Assembly: GCF_003052295.1 (NCBI RefSeq)
Contig: NZ_QBLC01000003.1
Coordinates: 186,001-250,000, forward strand
Direction of reading: 5' to 3'
DNA from: Trichococcus paludicola
GTDB lineage: Bacteria > Bacillota > Bacilli > Lactobacillales > Aerococcaceae
Length of the DNA stretch: 64,000 nucleotides
Position 1 is the stretch's first letter. Each line of letters begins with the position of its first letter. Under the pieces are notes generated by a model. It saw only the letters and a program-made list of their open reading frames with translations, was not told the origin of the DNA and ran no database searches. Position numbers and translations under genes: made by a program. Positions 26,542 through 34,597 of this stretch are shown one piece after another.

Positions 26542-28323
26542 ATGCTCTATCCATTAAATACGTTGACTCGAACAGTCATTGATCTTTCTGGAACGTGGAA
26601 TTTTCTTATTCCAGATGAAGGCCAAGAAGTTGATCCAAGTAAGAAATTGAAAAATCCGCTAACTATGGCTGTTCCCGCCTCGTATAACGATCAAATAACA
26701 GATAGCCAGCTCAGAGATTATGTTGGAGACATTTGGTATGAAAAAGAGTTTGCTGTTCCTCAAATACTAAATGAGCAACGATTGGTTTTGCGATTTGGTT
26801 CTGTCTCTCACAAAGCGAAAGTTTATATCAACGGTCAATTTGTCACGGAACATATAGGCGGTTTCACCCCTTTTGAAGTGGAGATAGCAGCTTCCTTGCT
26901 CAAAGCACCGAATGATTTGAAGGTTTGTGTTTCAAATATTCTGAACGAAACAACATTGCCGAATGCAGTACTGATAGAGAATGAGAAAGAGAAGAAAGTC
27001 CTTCCTAATTTTGATTTCTTTAATTACAGCGGAATCCACCGCCCAGTCAAATTATATACAACACCCTATTCATACATTGAAGATATTGTAGCGCGTTATG
27101 AAGTCGCTGGGTCGAAAACGATCATTCGTCCGAAAACATCTGTTATAGGTGACTATGCAGAAGTACTGTATGAACTGCAAGATGAAGAGGGGCAAGTACT
27201 GGTCAAAACATCAGATGACGAATTCAGTATTGGGGATACTCGTTTTTGGGAACCATTGGATGCTTATCTTTATAGGTTAAAAGTGATGTTAAAGGATGAG
27301 AACGGTTTAATCATTGATGAATACACAGAAGAGTTCGGTATTCGGACACTTGAGATAAAAGACAATGCCTTATATATCAATGGGAAAAATTTTTATTTCA
27401 AAGGCTTCGGGAAACATGAAGACTTTCCGATTCTCGGAAAAGGCATGAATGAAGCAATCATCAACTACGACTTCAATCTGATGAAGTGGATGGGAGCCAA
27501 TTCGATGCGGACATCTCATTATCCGTATGCGGAAGAGTTTATGCGCATGGCTGACAGAGAAGGAATTGTAGTGATCGATGAGGTGCCAGGCGTAGGGCTG
27601 TTCAATCGCTTTACTGTAGATGTGAGCCAGAATGAAAATTCAAAAGGGAATACTTGGAGCATCGTTGGTTCATTTGAAAATCATAAGCAAGTCATTCGGG
27701 AACTCCTGGAAAGAGATAAAAATCATGCCTGTGTGGTAATGTGGGCAGTGGGGAATGAGCCTGCAGGACATCAGGAGGGTGCAAGAGAATATTTCGAACC
27801 CCTTGTGACTTTGACTAGAGAATTGGATTGGAATAACCGTCCTGTAATCATTCCGAATATCGTGAATGCTACGCCAGAAACTGATAAATTAGCTGATTTA
27901 GTCGATGTTATTTGCTTGAATCGGTATTATGGTTGGTATATCGATCATGCTGATTTAAAGAGTGCGAAAATTCACTTAAAGGAAGAAATTGAAAGATGGC
28001 ACGCTGCTTATCCGGACAAACCGATCATGTTTACGGAATTTGGGGTTGATACGGTAAGCGGACTACGTTCTATTCATGATATTCCGTACACTGAGGAATA
28101 TCAGGTGAACTTTTTCAAAGCCAATTTTGAAATAATTGATGAAATGCCGTATTTCATTGGAGAACATGTATGGAATTTCGCGGATTTCGAAACCCATCCG
28201 AACCTTCGTCGTATCGATGGGAATAAAAAAGGCGCATTCACAAGAGATCGAAAACCGAAAATGGTTGCCCATAGCTTGAAAGAACGGTGGTTGTCGATTC
28301 CGGATTATGGCTACAAAAAGTAA
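26542..28323 (+). CDS. uidA: Beta-glucuronidase, glycoside hydrolase family 2
   Basis: 593 residues, usual GH2 length. N-terminal sugar-binding jelly roll (DLSGTWNF, DIWYEKEF), immunoglobulin-like middle domain and C-terminal TIM barrel. Acid/base Glu406 in WAVGNEP and nucleophile Glu499 in MFTEFGVDT match E. coli GUS Glu413/Glu504. The NKKG motif that contacts the glucuronate carboxylate is present (DGNKKGAFTRDRKP), favouring glucuronides over galactosides. No signal peptide, so it acts in the cytosol on imported substrate. Last gene of the PTS operon, 19 bp after IIC. Confidence 0.93.
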   Translation: MLYPLNTLTRTVIDLSGTWNFLIPDEGQEVDPSKKLKNPLTMAVPASYNDQITDSQLRDYVGDIWYEKEFAVPQILNEQRLVLRFGSVSHKAKVYINGQFVTEHIGGFTPFEVEIAASLLKAPNDLKVCVSNILNETTLPNAVLIENEKEKKVLPNFDFFNYSGIHRPVKLYTTPYSYIEDIVARYEVAGSKTIIRPKTSVIGDYAEVLYELQDEEGQVLVKTSDDEFSIGDTRFWEPLDAYLYRLKVMLKDENGLIIDEYTEEFGIRTLEIKDNALYINGKNFYFKGFGKHEDFPILGKGMNEAIINYDFNLMKWMGANSMRTSHYPYAEEFMRMADREGIVVIDEVPGVGLFNRFTVDVSQNENSKGNTWSIVGSFENHKQVIRELLERDKNHACVVMWAVGNEPAGHQEGAREYFEPLVTLTRELDWNNRPVIIPNIVNATPETDKLADLVDVICLNRYYGWYIDHADLKSAKIHLKEEIERWHAAYPDKPIMFTEFGVDTVSGLRSIHDIPYTEEYQVNFFKANFEIIDEMPYFIGEHVWNFADFETHPNLRRIDGNKKGAFTRDRKPKMVAHSLKERWLSIPDYGYKK

Positions 28324-28727
28324 AATCTACCTTTAGTAGAATAGCTACGCTATTGAGCGGATTTACCCGAAAAATCCAACAATATTCAGTGATGAGTATG
28401 AGGAAATTCTCCATGTGTTAGGAAATGTTTGCTCTTTGCTAAATAATTAATAAGTTGAACCTTCAGGCTGCCTCAATTATTGAGGCAGCCTATTTTTGAA
28501 TGAATGCAAAATAAAATTTAGGCATCTCCGATAGAACAAGTAGTGCCTCAGGAAGTGCATCAAATTGGAAAAAATTGTCAAAATTGCGATAATTGCCTAA
28601 AAATGATAGGATAAAAGCAAATAGATTGCACGATCTAAGGCTGGGAGCCCGTAGTTGTGGGGCTATTCAATTTTTCGACCAGCTGCTCCGACAAGTTTTT
28701 CCATCAGAAAAATGTGAGGTGGCATGT
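28324..28727. other. Intergenic region after the PTS-glucuronidase operon
   Basis: AT-rich, no convincing gene apart from the terminator at 28465. An in-frame extension of the next gene up to 28593 is open but has no ribosome site, so I treat it as untranslated. No clear promoter was found. Confidence 0.5.
28465..28497 (+). terminator. Terminator of the PTS-glucuronidase operon
   Basis: Perfect 12-bp stem AGGCTGCCTCAA (28465-28476) / TTGAGGCAGCCT (28480-28491), followed by ATTTTT. Confidence 0.92.
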
Positions 28728-29495
28728 GTGAACGAAGTGAACAGAGAGAAAATTGTGAGTGAACTGAAAAGCATTCCCGGATTGAAAGGCATCGTGGGGT
28801 ACGGTGGTGGAGACAATATCACGGAATCAGCCATCTTGCTGTATCATGTCGCTGGAGGACTGTCCAATCAGGAACTGGAACAGGTGGTCTGCCGGATGGA
28901 TGATACCGGGGTGTCCATACATTACAAACTAAGGGAAATCGATCCTGTTGTGCACGCCATTTCTGATTGCCTTGACGGGAAGATTTCGATCAAGCATAAG
29001 AGCGGCCATCCTTTCGGCGTCGTGAACAGCAGTTACGCGGCGGAAATCCATTATGGCCGGATTCTCTGGGAAGCACCGGACCATCCGCTTAAGTCGATGA
29101 AGGAAATGCTTGCAATGCAGGGAACATATCCGGAAAAGCTGCGCCAAGCGACGATTGCTTATTTCATGAAGGAAGCAACACTTTCGCTCGAAAATGGCCA
29201 TGGTGCCGCTATGCAGGGGGGCATCCATTACGCGAGCGGCAGCTTCTTCCAAGCGGCATGTTCATGGGTTCAGGTCATCCATGCATTGAACCGGCAGTTC
29301 CTCTTGAACGAGAAGGGTGGCGTGAAACGCGCGAACCAGTTGCCGATCAGCCCAAAACAATTCCGCGTGCGCGTGAACCAAGTTTACCGCTATTTCGCCG
29401 CGAACAATCCGACGCTTGCCTATTGCGAAATCGACATGCTGGAAAGCGAAATGAGAACGTTAGTAGGATCTTGTACTGAAGATGTGGAGGGATAA
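28728..29495 (+). CDS. Uncharacterised protein, possibly nucleotidyltransferase-like
   Basis: 255 residues from GTG 28728, preceded by AGGTGG at 5-nt spacing. The N-terminus LKGIVGYGGGDNITESAILLYHV has a strand-Gly-rich-loop shape reminiscent of nucleotidyltransferase folds. The diagnostic GSxxxG...DxD is not intact, so the assignment is weak. The C-terminal half is helical, with SGSFFQAACSWVQVIHALNRQFLLNEKG, resembling the helical domain of such proteins. Cytosolic. The next gene starts 2 bp after its stop, so they form an operon. Confidence 0.55.
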   Translation: MNEVNREKIVSELKSIPGLKGIVGYGGGDNITESAILLYHVAGGLSNQELEQVVCRMDDTGVSIHYKLREIDPVVHAISDCLDGKISIKHKSGHPFGVVNSSYAAEIHYGRILWEAPDHPLKSMKEMLAMQGTYPEKLRQATIAYFMKEATLSLENGHGAAMQGGIHYASGSFFQAACSWVQVIHALNRQFLLNEKGGVKRANQLPISPKQFRVRVNQVYRYFAANNPTLAYCEIDMLESEMRTLVGSCTEDVEG

Positions 29496-29497
29496 TT

Positions 29498-29962
29498 TTG
29501 AAGTTTTACGATGAGAAGCAAAAAGAAATTCGTTACAAATTCGGCTTTTATAGCTTGTTGATCATGACAGCATTACTTTTTGTTTATATCTCAATGCCGG
29601 ATGATAGACTTGGCGGGATATCTCACCGAAGCGCGATCATGGTCATCATCATGATCAGTGCCCTTTTCTTTTTGGTTAACGTTGTCTATCGGAATGCCTT
29701 TTTTGACCAATATACGCGCCGACCTTTTTGGAGCAACGCTTTCTTTTTGGCGATGGCCGGGCAGCAGGCGCAGCAGGCTTACCAGTTGTATCAGCTGGGC
29801 ATGGATCTCCCTAATCCAATCAATACGGTGGAATTTGTGATGCTGCACGGGCTGCAGGTAGCCTTGCACCTTTCGATCCCTTTAACGTATGGTGTGCGTA
29901 CATTTTTCGATTGGCTCTCAGCAAAGAAACTGAATGCGGAAGAAACCCGACAGTCGTCTTGA
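29498..29962 (+). CDS. Uncharacterised membrane protein
   Basis: 154 residues; TTG start after GGAGGG. Four hydrophobic segments are visible, at about residues 15-30, 45-62, 72-85 and 112-135. The N-terminal YDEKQKEIRYKFGFYS and the cytosolic-looking charged C-terminus suggest both ends inside. I do not recognise a family with certainty. It is cotranscribed with the preceding gene, and a terminator overlaps its stop codon. Confidence 0.65.
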   Translation: MKFYDEKQKEIRYKFGFYSLLIMTALLFVYISMPDDRLGGISHRSAIMVIIMISALFFLVNVVYRNAFFDQYTRRPFWSNAFFLAMAGQQAQQAYQLYQLGMDLPNPINTVEFVMLHGLQVALHLSIPLTYGVRTFFDWLSAKKLNAEETRQSS

Positions 29963-29977
29963 ACGGCTGTTTTTTTA
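29950..29977 (+). terminator. Terminator overlapping a stop codon
   Basis: ACAGTCGT (29950-29957) pairs with ACGGCTGT (29963-29970) using wobbles, then T-run to 29977. Confidence 0.8.
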
Positions 29978-29993
29978 TAGTCAGCCCTTAATT

Positions 29994-30022
29994 TTGTGAA
30001 ACCGCTTACTTAGTGCTAGGAT
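29994..30022 (+). promoter_or_regulatory. Promoter of the SIMPL-domain gene
   Basis: -35 TTGTGA (29994-29999), 17-bp spacer, -10 TAGGAT (30017-30022). Confidence 0.6.
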
Positions 30023-30065
30023 TAAGGAAAATGAACCAGATCCATTCAAAAAGGGGATGACCAAC

Positions 30066-30731
30066 ATGGAAATTTCAAGAATGACGGTCAAGGGCAAAGG
30101 TTTCGCCAGCGCGCCACCAGATGCTATCGCCATTTCACTGCAGTTGGAGGATATCCAGGATACGTACGAATTGGCGATGCAGCATGCCGCCTTGGCGCTG
30201 GAGCAAGTCCGGGAAACGTTGTTGCCGCTCGGATTCTCTAAAAAGGAAATCCGATCCACACACTTTTCAATCGACAGCGCGTATGAGCACAGGAACGATT
30301 TCCGCGGCGAAAACAAGCGCTACTTCCTAGGCTACCGCTACCGGAATGATCTTAAGATAACTTTTGAAAATGACAGCAAGCGCCTGGGCGAAATTCTGTT
30401 GGCTTTGTCGACTTGCGAAGCGAGTCCGGAATTTTCGGTCTACTTTTTCCTGAAGAATCGGTATGCAGTCGAGCAAGCCTTACTGGAGGATGCCGTGCGT
30501 GACGCCAAGGAGAAGGCGCAGATACTGGCTGCTGCGGGGGGTGTCATGCTTGGGAAAATCTTGTCGATCGATTATGACTGGGGCGAAATCGAAGTGCGCT
30601 CCCGCGTCTATGCAGCTTCATCGAAGATGGCCTATGACAGCGCGCCGATGATCGATCTCGAGCCGGAAGACATCAGCAACAGCGATACCGTGACGGTCGT
30701 CTGGGAAATCTTGAGTTCACAAAAGGCTTGA
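30066..30731 (+). CDS. SIMPL-domain (DUF541) protein
   Basis: 221 residues from ATG 30066; the ATG at 30057 lies immediately after the AAGGGG Shine-Dalgarno and is too close. Family marks: MTVKGKGFASAPPDAIAISLQLE at the start, a central Y-x-Y-x-N strand (FLGYRYRNDLKITF) and the AVRDAKEKAQILAAAGGVMLGKILSI block. SIMPL proteins (BP26 family) form oligomeric rings of unclear function. Here no signal peptide is present, unlike many secreted members. Confidence 0.87.
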   Translation: MEISRMTVKGKGFASAPPDAIAISLQLEDIQDTYELAMQHAALALEQVRETLLPLGFSKKEIRSTHFSIDSAYEHRNDFRGENKRYFLGYRYRNDLKITFENDSKRLGEILLALSTCEASPEFSVYFFLKNRYAVEQALLEDAVRDAKEKAQILAAAGGVMLGKILSIDYDWGEIEVRSRVYAASSKMAYDSAPMIDLEPEDISNSDTVTVVWEILSSQKA

Positions 30732-30954
30732 CGGGATCGTCTTTCAGAATCGAAAAGGTATACTGGAAAGCCCCATATCTATCATAATATTTCCGCCCAA
30801 CGCAAAAAAAATTCTGCAACATAACAGTACCGAGAAGCGCCGTGATGTTATATCCTATACAAGGCAACGCGTGTTACTTACAAAAATTCACACAAACTTC
30901 GCATTTGATAAGTATACTGAAGCTCGCTAGAAACATCATTAAAGGAGCATATCC

Positions 30955-32406
30955 ATGAAACTGAAAGAAATGCTGTCTGATTATCAGCTGGGAGAGCAGC
31001 CAAAGTGGGATGGAGAACAAATAATCACCGGCATTACCGATAGTTCCAGGGACATCACGGACGGAATGGTATTTGTCGCCATTGCTGGCTTTGAAAAGGA
31101 TGGCCATGATTATATCCCCCATGCAATCGCACAAGGCGCCGCTTTGATTGTTGGCGAACACGATTGCCCAGAGGCATTGCCGATTCCTTACCTAAAAGTC
31201 GCCAACAGTCGCCGAGCGCTGGGCCAATTCGCGGATAAATTCTATAATCATCCGTCCGGCAGGAAACGCGTCATCGGCATAACCGGTACGAACGGAAAGA
31301 CGACGACTGCTTTTTTCCTCAAGCATTTGCTGGAGCAGCAAGGCTTTACCGTTTCCATGATCGGTACCCTCTACAATGAAATTAACGGGATCCAATATCC
31401 GACGCCAAATACGACACCGAATGCCGAAAAAGTGCATGAGTTGATTGCGGCGTCAAAGGATGACCTTGTCGTCATCGAAGTCTCTTCGCACGGGCTGACC
31501 CAATACCGTCTGGAGAGCGTCGCTTTCGACTACGCCCTGTTCATGAATCTGCAGCACGATCATTTGGATTACCACAAAACGATGGAGGCTTATTTCGAAG
31601 CCAAAGCACTACTGTTCGACAAGCTGAAACCGGATGGGAAAGCGGTCGTCAATACCGATGACGCCTGGGGGGGGGAACTGGCGCAGCGGCTGGTCGCCAA
31701 GGGGATAGCGGTCATCACCGTGGGTCATCAGGAAGATGCCACTTTGTCGATCAAAAAGATGACGAATCAGGAGGTCACGTTGGACGTTTCTGATGAGACG
31801 TCGGCGTTGGATCCGCATATGCCCGGCGAACATAATCTCTATGATATTGCGATGGCTAGTGCGGTGATTCAGGATCTCGGCTATCCGTTGGCGGATGTTA
31901 CGGAACAGATGCGTTCGTTTGCGGGCGTGCCGGGCCGGTACGAAATCGTCCATCTGAAGGATGGCGTCCACTGTATCATCGATTACGCGCATACGCCGGA
32001 AGCGGTCACTTCGATTCTGAAGTCGATGCATAAGGACGGAGCGGAAAGAATCACGCACATTTTCGGCTTCCGCGGCAACCGGGATGCATCGAAGCGGGAT
32101 GAAATGATCGCGGCTTCGATTGATCAGAGTGCGCGTGTGATTTTAACCACCGACGATTTGAATAGCGTTACGGAAGAAGCGATGAGGCAGGAATATGCTG
32201 ATTATCAGCACAAATTGGCTGGGACGCATAAAATCGACATCATAATGGACAGGACTTTGGCCATCCAAGCAGCAGTAAATGAGGCTCGGGCAGGCGATTG
32301 GATTCTGGTAACCGGCAAAGGCCATGAGAAATACAAGACGGATTATGCCTTACCGACTGCTTCCGACAAGGAAACGGTGCTGTACCTAAAAAATTCAGAA
32401 AAATAG
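30955..32406 (+). CDS. murE: MurE-type UDP-N-acetylmuramyl-tripeptide synthetase
   Basis: 483 residues; ATG after AAAGGAG. Mur ligase in three domains: N-terminal UDP-MurNAc-binding, central ATPase with GITGTNGKTTTAFF near residue 107, and C-terminal domain with YAHTPEAV and FGFRGNRDASKRDEM. It adds the third residue of the peptidoglycan stem. The amino-acid-selecting loop, usually DNPR (meso-DAP) or DNPA (Lys), reads TTDDLNSV here, so the added residue cannot be named from motif alone. Not in a mur/dcw cluster; single gene with its own terminator. Confidence 0.9.
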   Translation: MKLKEMLSDYQLGEQPKWDGEQIITGITDSSRDITDGMVFVAIAGFEKDGHDYIPHAIAQGAALIVGEHDCPEALPIPYLKVANSRRALGQFADKFYNHPSGRKRVIGITGTNGKTTTAFFLKHLLEQQGFTVSMIGTLYNEINGIQYPTPNTTPNAEKVHELIAASKDDLVVIEVSSHGLTQYRLESVAFDYALFMNLQHDHLDYHKTMEAYFEAKALLFDKLKPDGKAVVNTDDAWGGELAQRLVAKGIAVITVGHQEDATLSIKKMTNQEVTLDVSDETSALDPHMPGEHNLYDIAMASAVIQDLGYPLADVTEQMRSFAGVPGRYEIVHLKDGVHCIIDYAHTPEAVTSILKSMHKDGAERITHIFGFRGNRDASKRDEMIAASIDQSARVILTTDDLNSVTEEAMRQEYADYQHKLAGTHKIDIIMDRTLAIQAAVNEARAGDWILVTGKGHEKYKTDYALPTASDKETVLYLKNSEK

Positions 32407-32416
32407 AATGGTCATA

Positions 32417-32453
32417 AAGCCGTAAAACACTGAAAAAGAGTGTTTTACGGCTT
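32417..32453 (+). terminator. Terminator of murE
   Basis: Perfect 15-bp stem AAGCCGTAAAACACT / AGTGTTTTACGGCTT (32417-32431, 32439-32453). Confidence 0.9.
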
Positions 32454-32582
32454 ATTTGTTTTGTACGTTTTTTTCCCCCAGACTGCAGATGCGCGGTCGG
32501 GGATGACTTGTGTTGTTATTGTATTGGGTAACCGAATTCGAGTACGAAATTCGATAACACGGGCTATCATGGAGGAAGGCTG

Positions 32583-32810
32583 ATGATTAAAGTGAGAGGT
32601 TTCAATAAAAATTTTTATAAGTTGACGGTACTGAACGGAATCGATATAGTAGTGGAACGAGGGCAAGTCTTGGCTATTATCGGCCCTTCCGGTTCCGGGA
32701 GATCAAGCTTTTTGCGCTGCCTGTATTTCCTTGAGCAGCCGGATAAGGTCGTTCTGAAGGAAAAAGCCTGTTCGATAATCCGCAGCAAGCCCGAACCAAA
32801 TAATTCTTGA
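32583..32810 (+). pseudogene. Truncated amino-acid ABC transporter ATPase (relic)
   Basis: 75 codons. The first ~57 match the N-terminus of polar amino-acid ABC ATPases (GlnQ/TcyC type): MIKVRGFNKNF...VLNGIDIVVERGQVLAIIGPSGSGRSSFLRCL. Walker A has Arg where the catalytic Lys should be (GPSGSGRSS). After LEQPDKV the homology stops; Q-loop, signature and Walker B are absent. A partial palindromic repeat lies 20 bp downstream. The adjacent M20 amidohydrolase is a common partner of such transporters, so this is probably the remains of its lost uptake operon. Confidence 0.82.
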
Positions 32811-32829
32811 ACCAACTGGAGAATAAGAA

Positions 32830-32856
32830 AAGCTGAACGGGTTCGCTCAGCCCTGA
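32830..32856. repeat. Relic half copy of a palindromic element
   Basis: 27 bp identical, except for one base (C/T), to the left end of the palindrome at 46997-47113. The stem GCTGAAC...GTTCAGC becomes GCTCAGC here. Preceding bases (GAGAATA) are also shared. It lies at the break of the ABC ATPase relic. Confidence 0.75.
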
Positions 32857-32892
32857 TTTATATAGTGAACCATCGAAAGGAAGCATGATACG

Positions 32893-34077
32893 ATGACTGC
32901 AACGCAAACGGAAACACAAACTAAAACAGGACTCTACGAAAAGTTGGTCGCTTACCGGCGTGAATTGCATGCGCATCCGGAATTGTCCGCAAAGGAATTT
33001 GCGACGACTGAGCGTATCCGCCGCTGGCTGTCGGAGGAAGGAATCACAATCTTGGATTACCCGCTGGAGACGGGTCTGATTGCAGAAGTCGTGGGCGCAC
33101 TACCTGGTCCGACCATCGCATTGCGTGCCGATATCGACGCTTTGCCAGTCAAAGAAGCAACCGGTTTGCCTTTCATTTCCGAAACGGAAGGGCTCATGCA
33201 TGCCTGCGGTCATGATTATCATACAGCCTCCATGATTGGAGCAGCAATCCTGCTTCAGGGTAAAAAAGCGGCACTGAAAGGCACGGTCCGTTTCATTTTC
33301 CAACCAGCTGAAGAGATCGCACAAGGCGCGAAGTGGGTCGAAGCATCCGGTGCTTTGGAGGGCGTTTCTGCCATTTTCGGGATGCACAACAAGCCGGATC
33401 TCCCTGTCGGCACGATTGGCATCCGTGAAGGCGGACTGATGGCTAGCGCAGATCGTTTCGAACTGGAAATCCATGGAGTCGGCGGACATGCCGGCATTCC
33501 GGACTCGACCATCGATCCAATCGTCATCGCAAGCCAGGTCATCATCGGTCTGCAGACGATCATCAGCAGAAATACAAGTCCATTCCATAACGCAGTCATC
33601 AGCATCACACAGATCCACGGCGGCAACTCATGGAACGTTATTCCCGAGAAAGTCTACATGGAAGGGACCGTCCGCGCCTTCCAAAAAGAAGACCGCGAGA
33701 AAATCCCGGCCTTGATGCGCCGGACGGCCGAAGGGATCGCGGCCGGTTTCGGCGCAATAGCCGATTTCCGTTGGCACCCGTATGTTTCCATCGTGGACAA
33801 TGATGTTCGCTTCAAAGCAATCATGGAATATACAGCTGCCGAACAAGGCTATCGTTTCGTGGAGCCGAACCCAGTTGCTGGCGGGGAGGATTTCGCGCAT
33901 TTTCAGACGCTGATGCCCGGATTCTTTGTGTTCATGGGCGTCGAAGGCACGCGTGAATGGCACCATCCTGAATTCAATCTCAAAGAAGAAGCCTTGGTGG
34001 TCGCAGCGGATTACTTCTCGGCTTTGGCTATCAAGGTGCTGGATCAATGGGAAGCCTGTCAGCATGCACTGAAATGA
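32893..34077 (+). CDS. M20-family amidohydrolase / N-acyl-amino-acid deacylase
   Basis: 394 residues, M20D metallopeptidase family (hippurate hydrolase, IAA-amino acid hydrolase, N-acetylcysteine deacetylase group). Metal ligands are seen in MHACGHDYHTA (Cys and His), FQPAEEIAQGA (Glu-Glu), GMHNKPDLPVG (His) and a late His in EWHHPEF. The lid domain begins at ADRFELEIHGVGGHAGIPD. It cleaves acyl groups from amino acids or derivatives in the cytosol. The broken ABC ATPase upstream suggests a lost dedicated importer. GAAAGGAAG Shine-Dalgarno. Confidence 0.9.
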   Translation: MTATQTETQTKTGLYEKLVAYRRELHAHPELSAKEFATTERIRRWLSEEGITILDYPLETGLIAEVVGALPGPTIALRADIDALPVKEATGLPFISETEGLMHACGHDYHTASMIGAAILLQGKKAALKGTVRFIFQPAEEIAQGAKWVEASGALEGVSAIFGMHNKPDLPVGTIGIREGGLMASADRFELEIHGVGGHAGIPDSTIDPIVIASQVIIGLQTIISRNTSPFHNAVISITQIHGGNSWNVIPEKVYMEGTVRAFQKEDREKIPALMRRTAEGIAAGFGAIADFRWHPYVSIVDNDVRFKAIMEYTAAEQGYRFVEPNPVAGGEDFAHFQTLMPGFFVFMGVEGTREWHHPEFNLKEEALVVAADYFSALAIKVLDQWEACQHALK

Positions 34078-34225
34078 GGGCGTCAGAAGCCCAATATCCG
34101 GCTCCAACCGATAACTCGATTGCAATTGCGTCTGAAGTTGTCTGATAAAACATATATATCTGATAAACCGGCGCTCAGAAGAAGAAAAGGAAAAAGAAAT
34201 CCATTTTTCAATAGTCCGCGGATAT

Positions 34226-34254
34226 TTTAAATGAACTATAATTTGCGTTATAAT
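34226..34254 (+). promoter_or_regulatory. Promoter of the YdbC/PC4 gene
   Basis: -35 TTTAAA (34226-34231), 17-bp spacer, perfect -10 TATAAT (34249-34254). Confidence 0.65.
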
Positions 34255-34329
34255 TAAGTGGCAAGCTGCCAATCCCCAAAGCATCCAGGCAGCGAACCTC
34301 AAAACTCAAAAAAAGAAAGGATCCTCCCT

Positions 34330-34539
34330 ATGGCAGACATCACATTTGAAATCGTCGAAGAACTCGGCATCCTGTCCACATCCGCAAAAGGTTGGACGAA
34401 AGAATTGAACTTGGTCAGTTGGAACGGCAGACCACCAAAATACGACATCCGCGAATGGAGTCCAGAACACGAAAAGATGGGCAAAGGACTGACATTCAGC
34501 GAAGAAGAAATGGCGGCCCTCGCTAAAATCCTGAAATAA
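34330..34539 (+). CDS. YdbC-like PC4 single-stranded-DNA-binding protein
   Basis: 69 residues from ATG 34330 after AAAGGA; an upstream in-frame ATG at 34258 lacks a ribosome site. Matches the YdbC/PC4 family of small homodimeric ssDNA-binding proteins: FEIVEELGILSTSAKGWTKELNLVSWNGRPPKYDIREW, then MGKGLTFSEEEMAALAKIL. PC4-type proteins bind melted DNA and act in transcription or genome maintenance. Monocistronic with a strong promoter. Confidence 0.92.
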   Translation: MADITFEIVEELGILSTSAKGWTKELNLVSWNGRPPKYDIREWSPEHEKMGKGLTFSEEEMAALAKILK

Positions 34540-34544
34540 CCGAA

Positions 34545-34580
34545 AAAACCAGCTGAAGTGTATTTGCTTCAGCTGGTTTT
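34545..34580. terminator. Bidirectional terminator
   Basis: Perfect 14-bp stem AAAACCAGCTGAAG (34545-34558) / CTTCAGCTGGTTTT (34567-34580) between convergent genes. Confidence 0.9.
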
Positions 34581-34597
34581 GCGATTTCAGCATTTTA

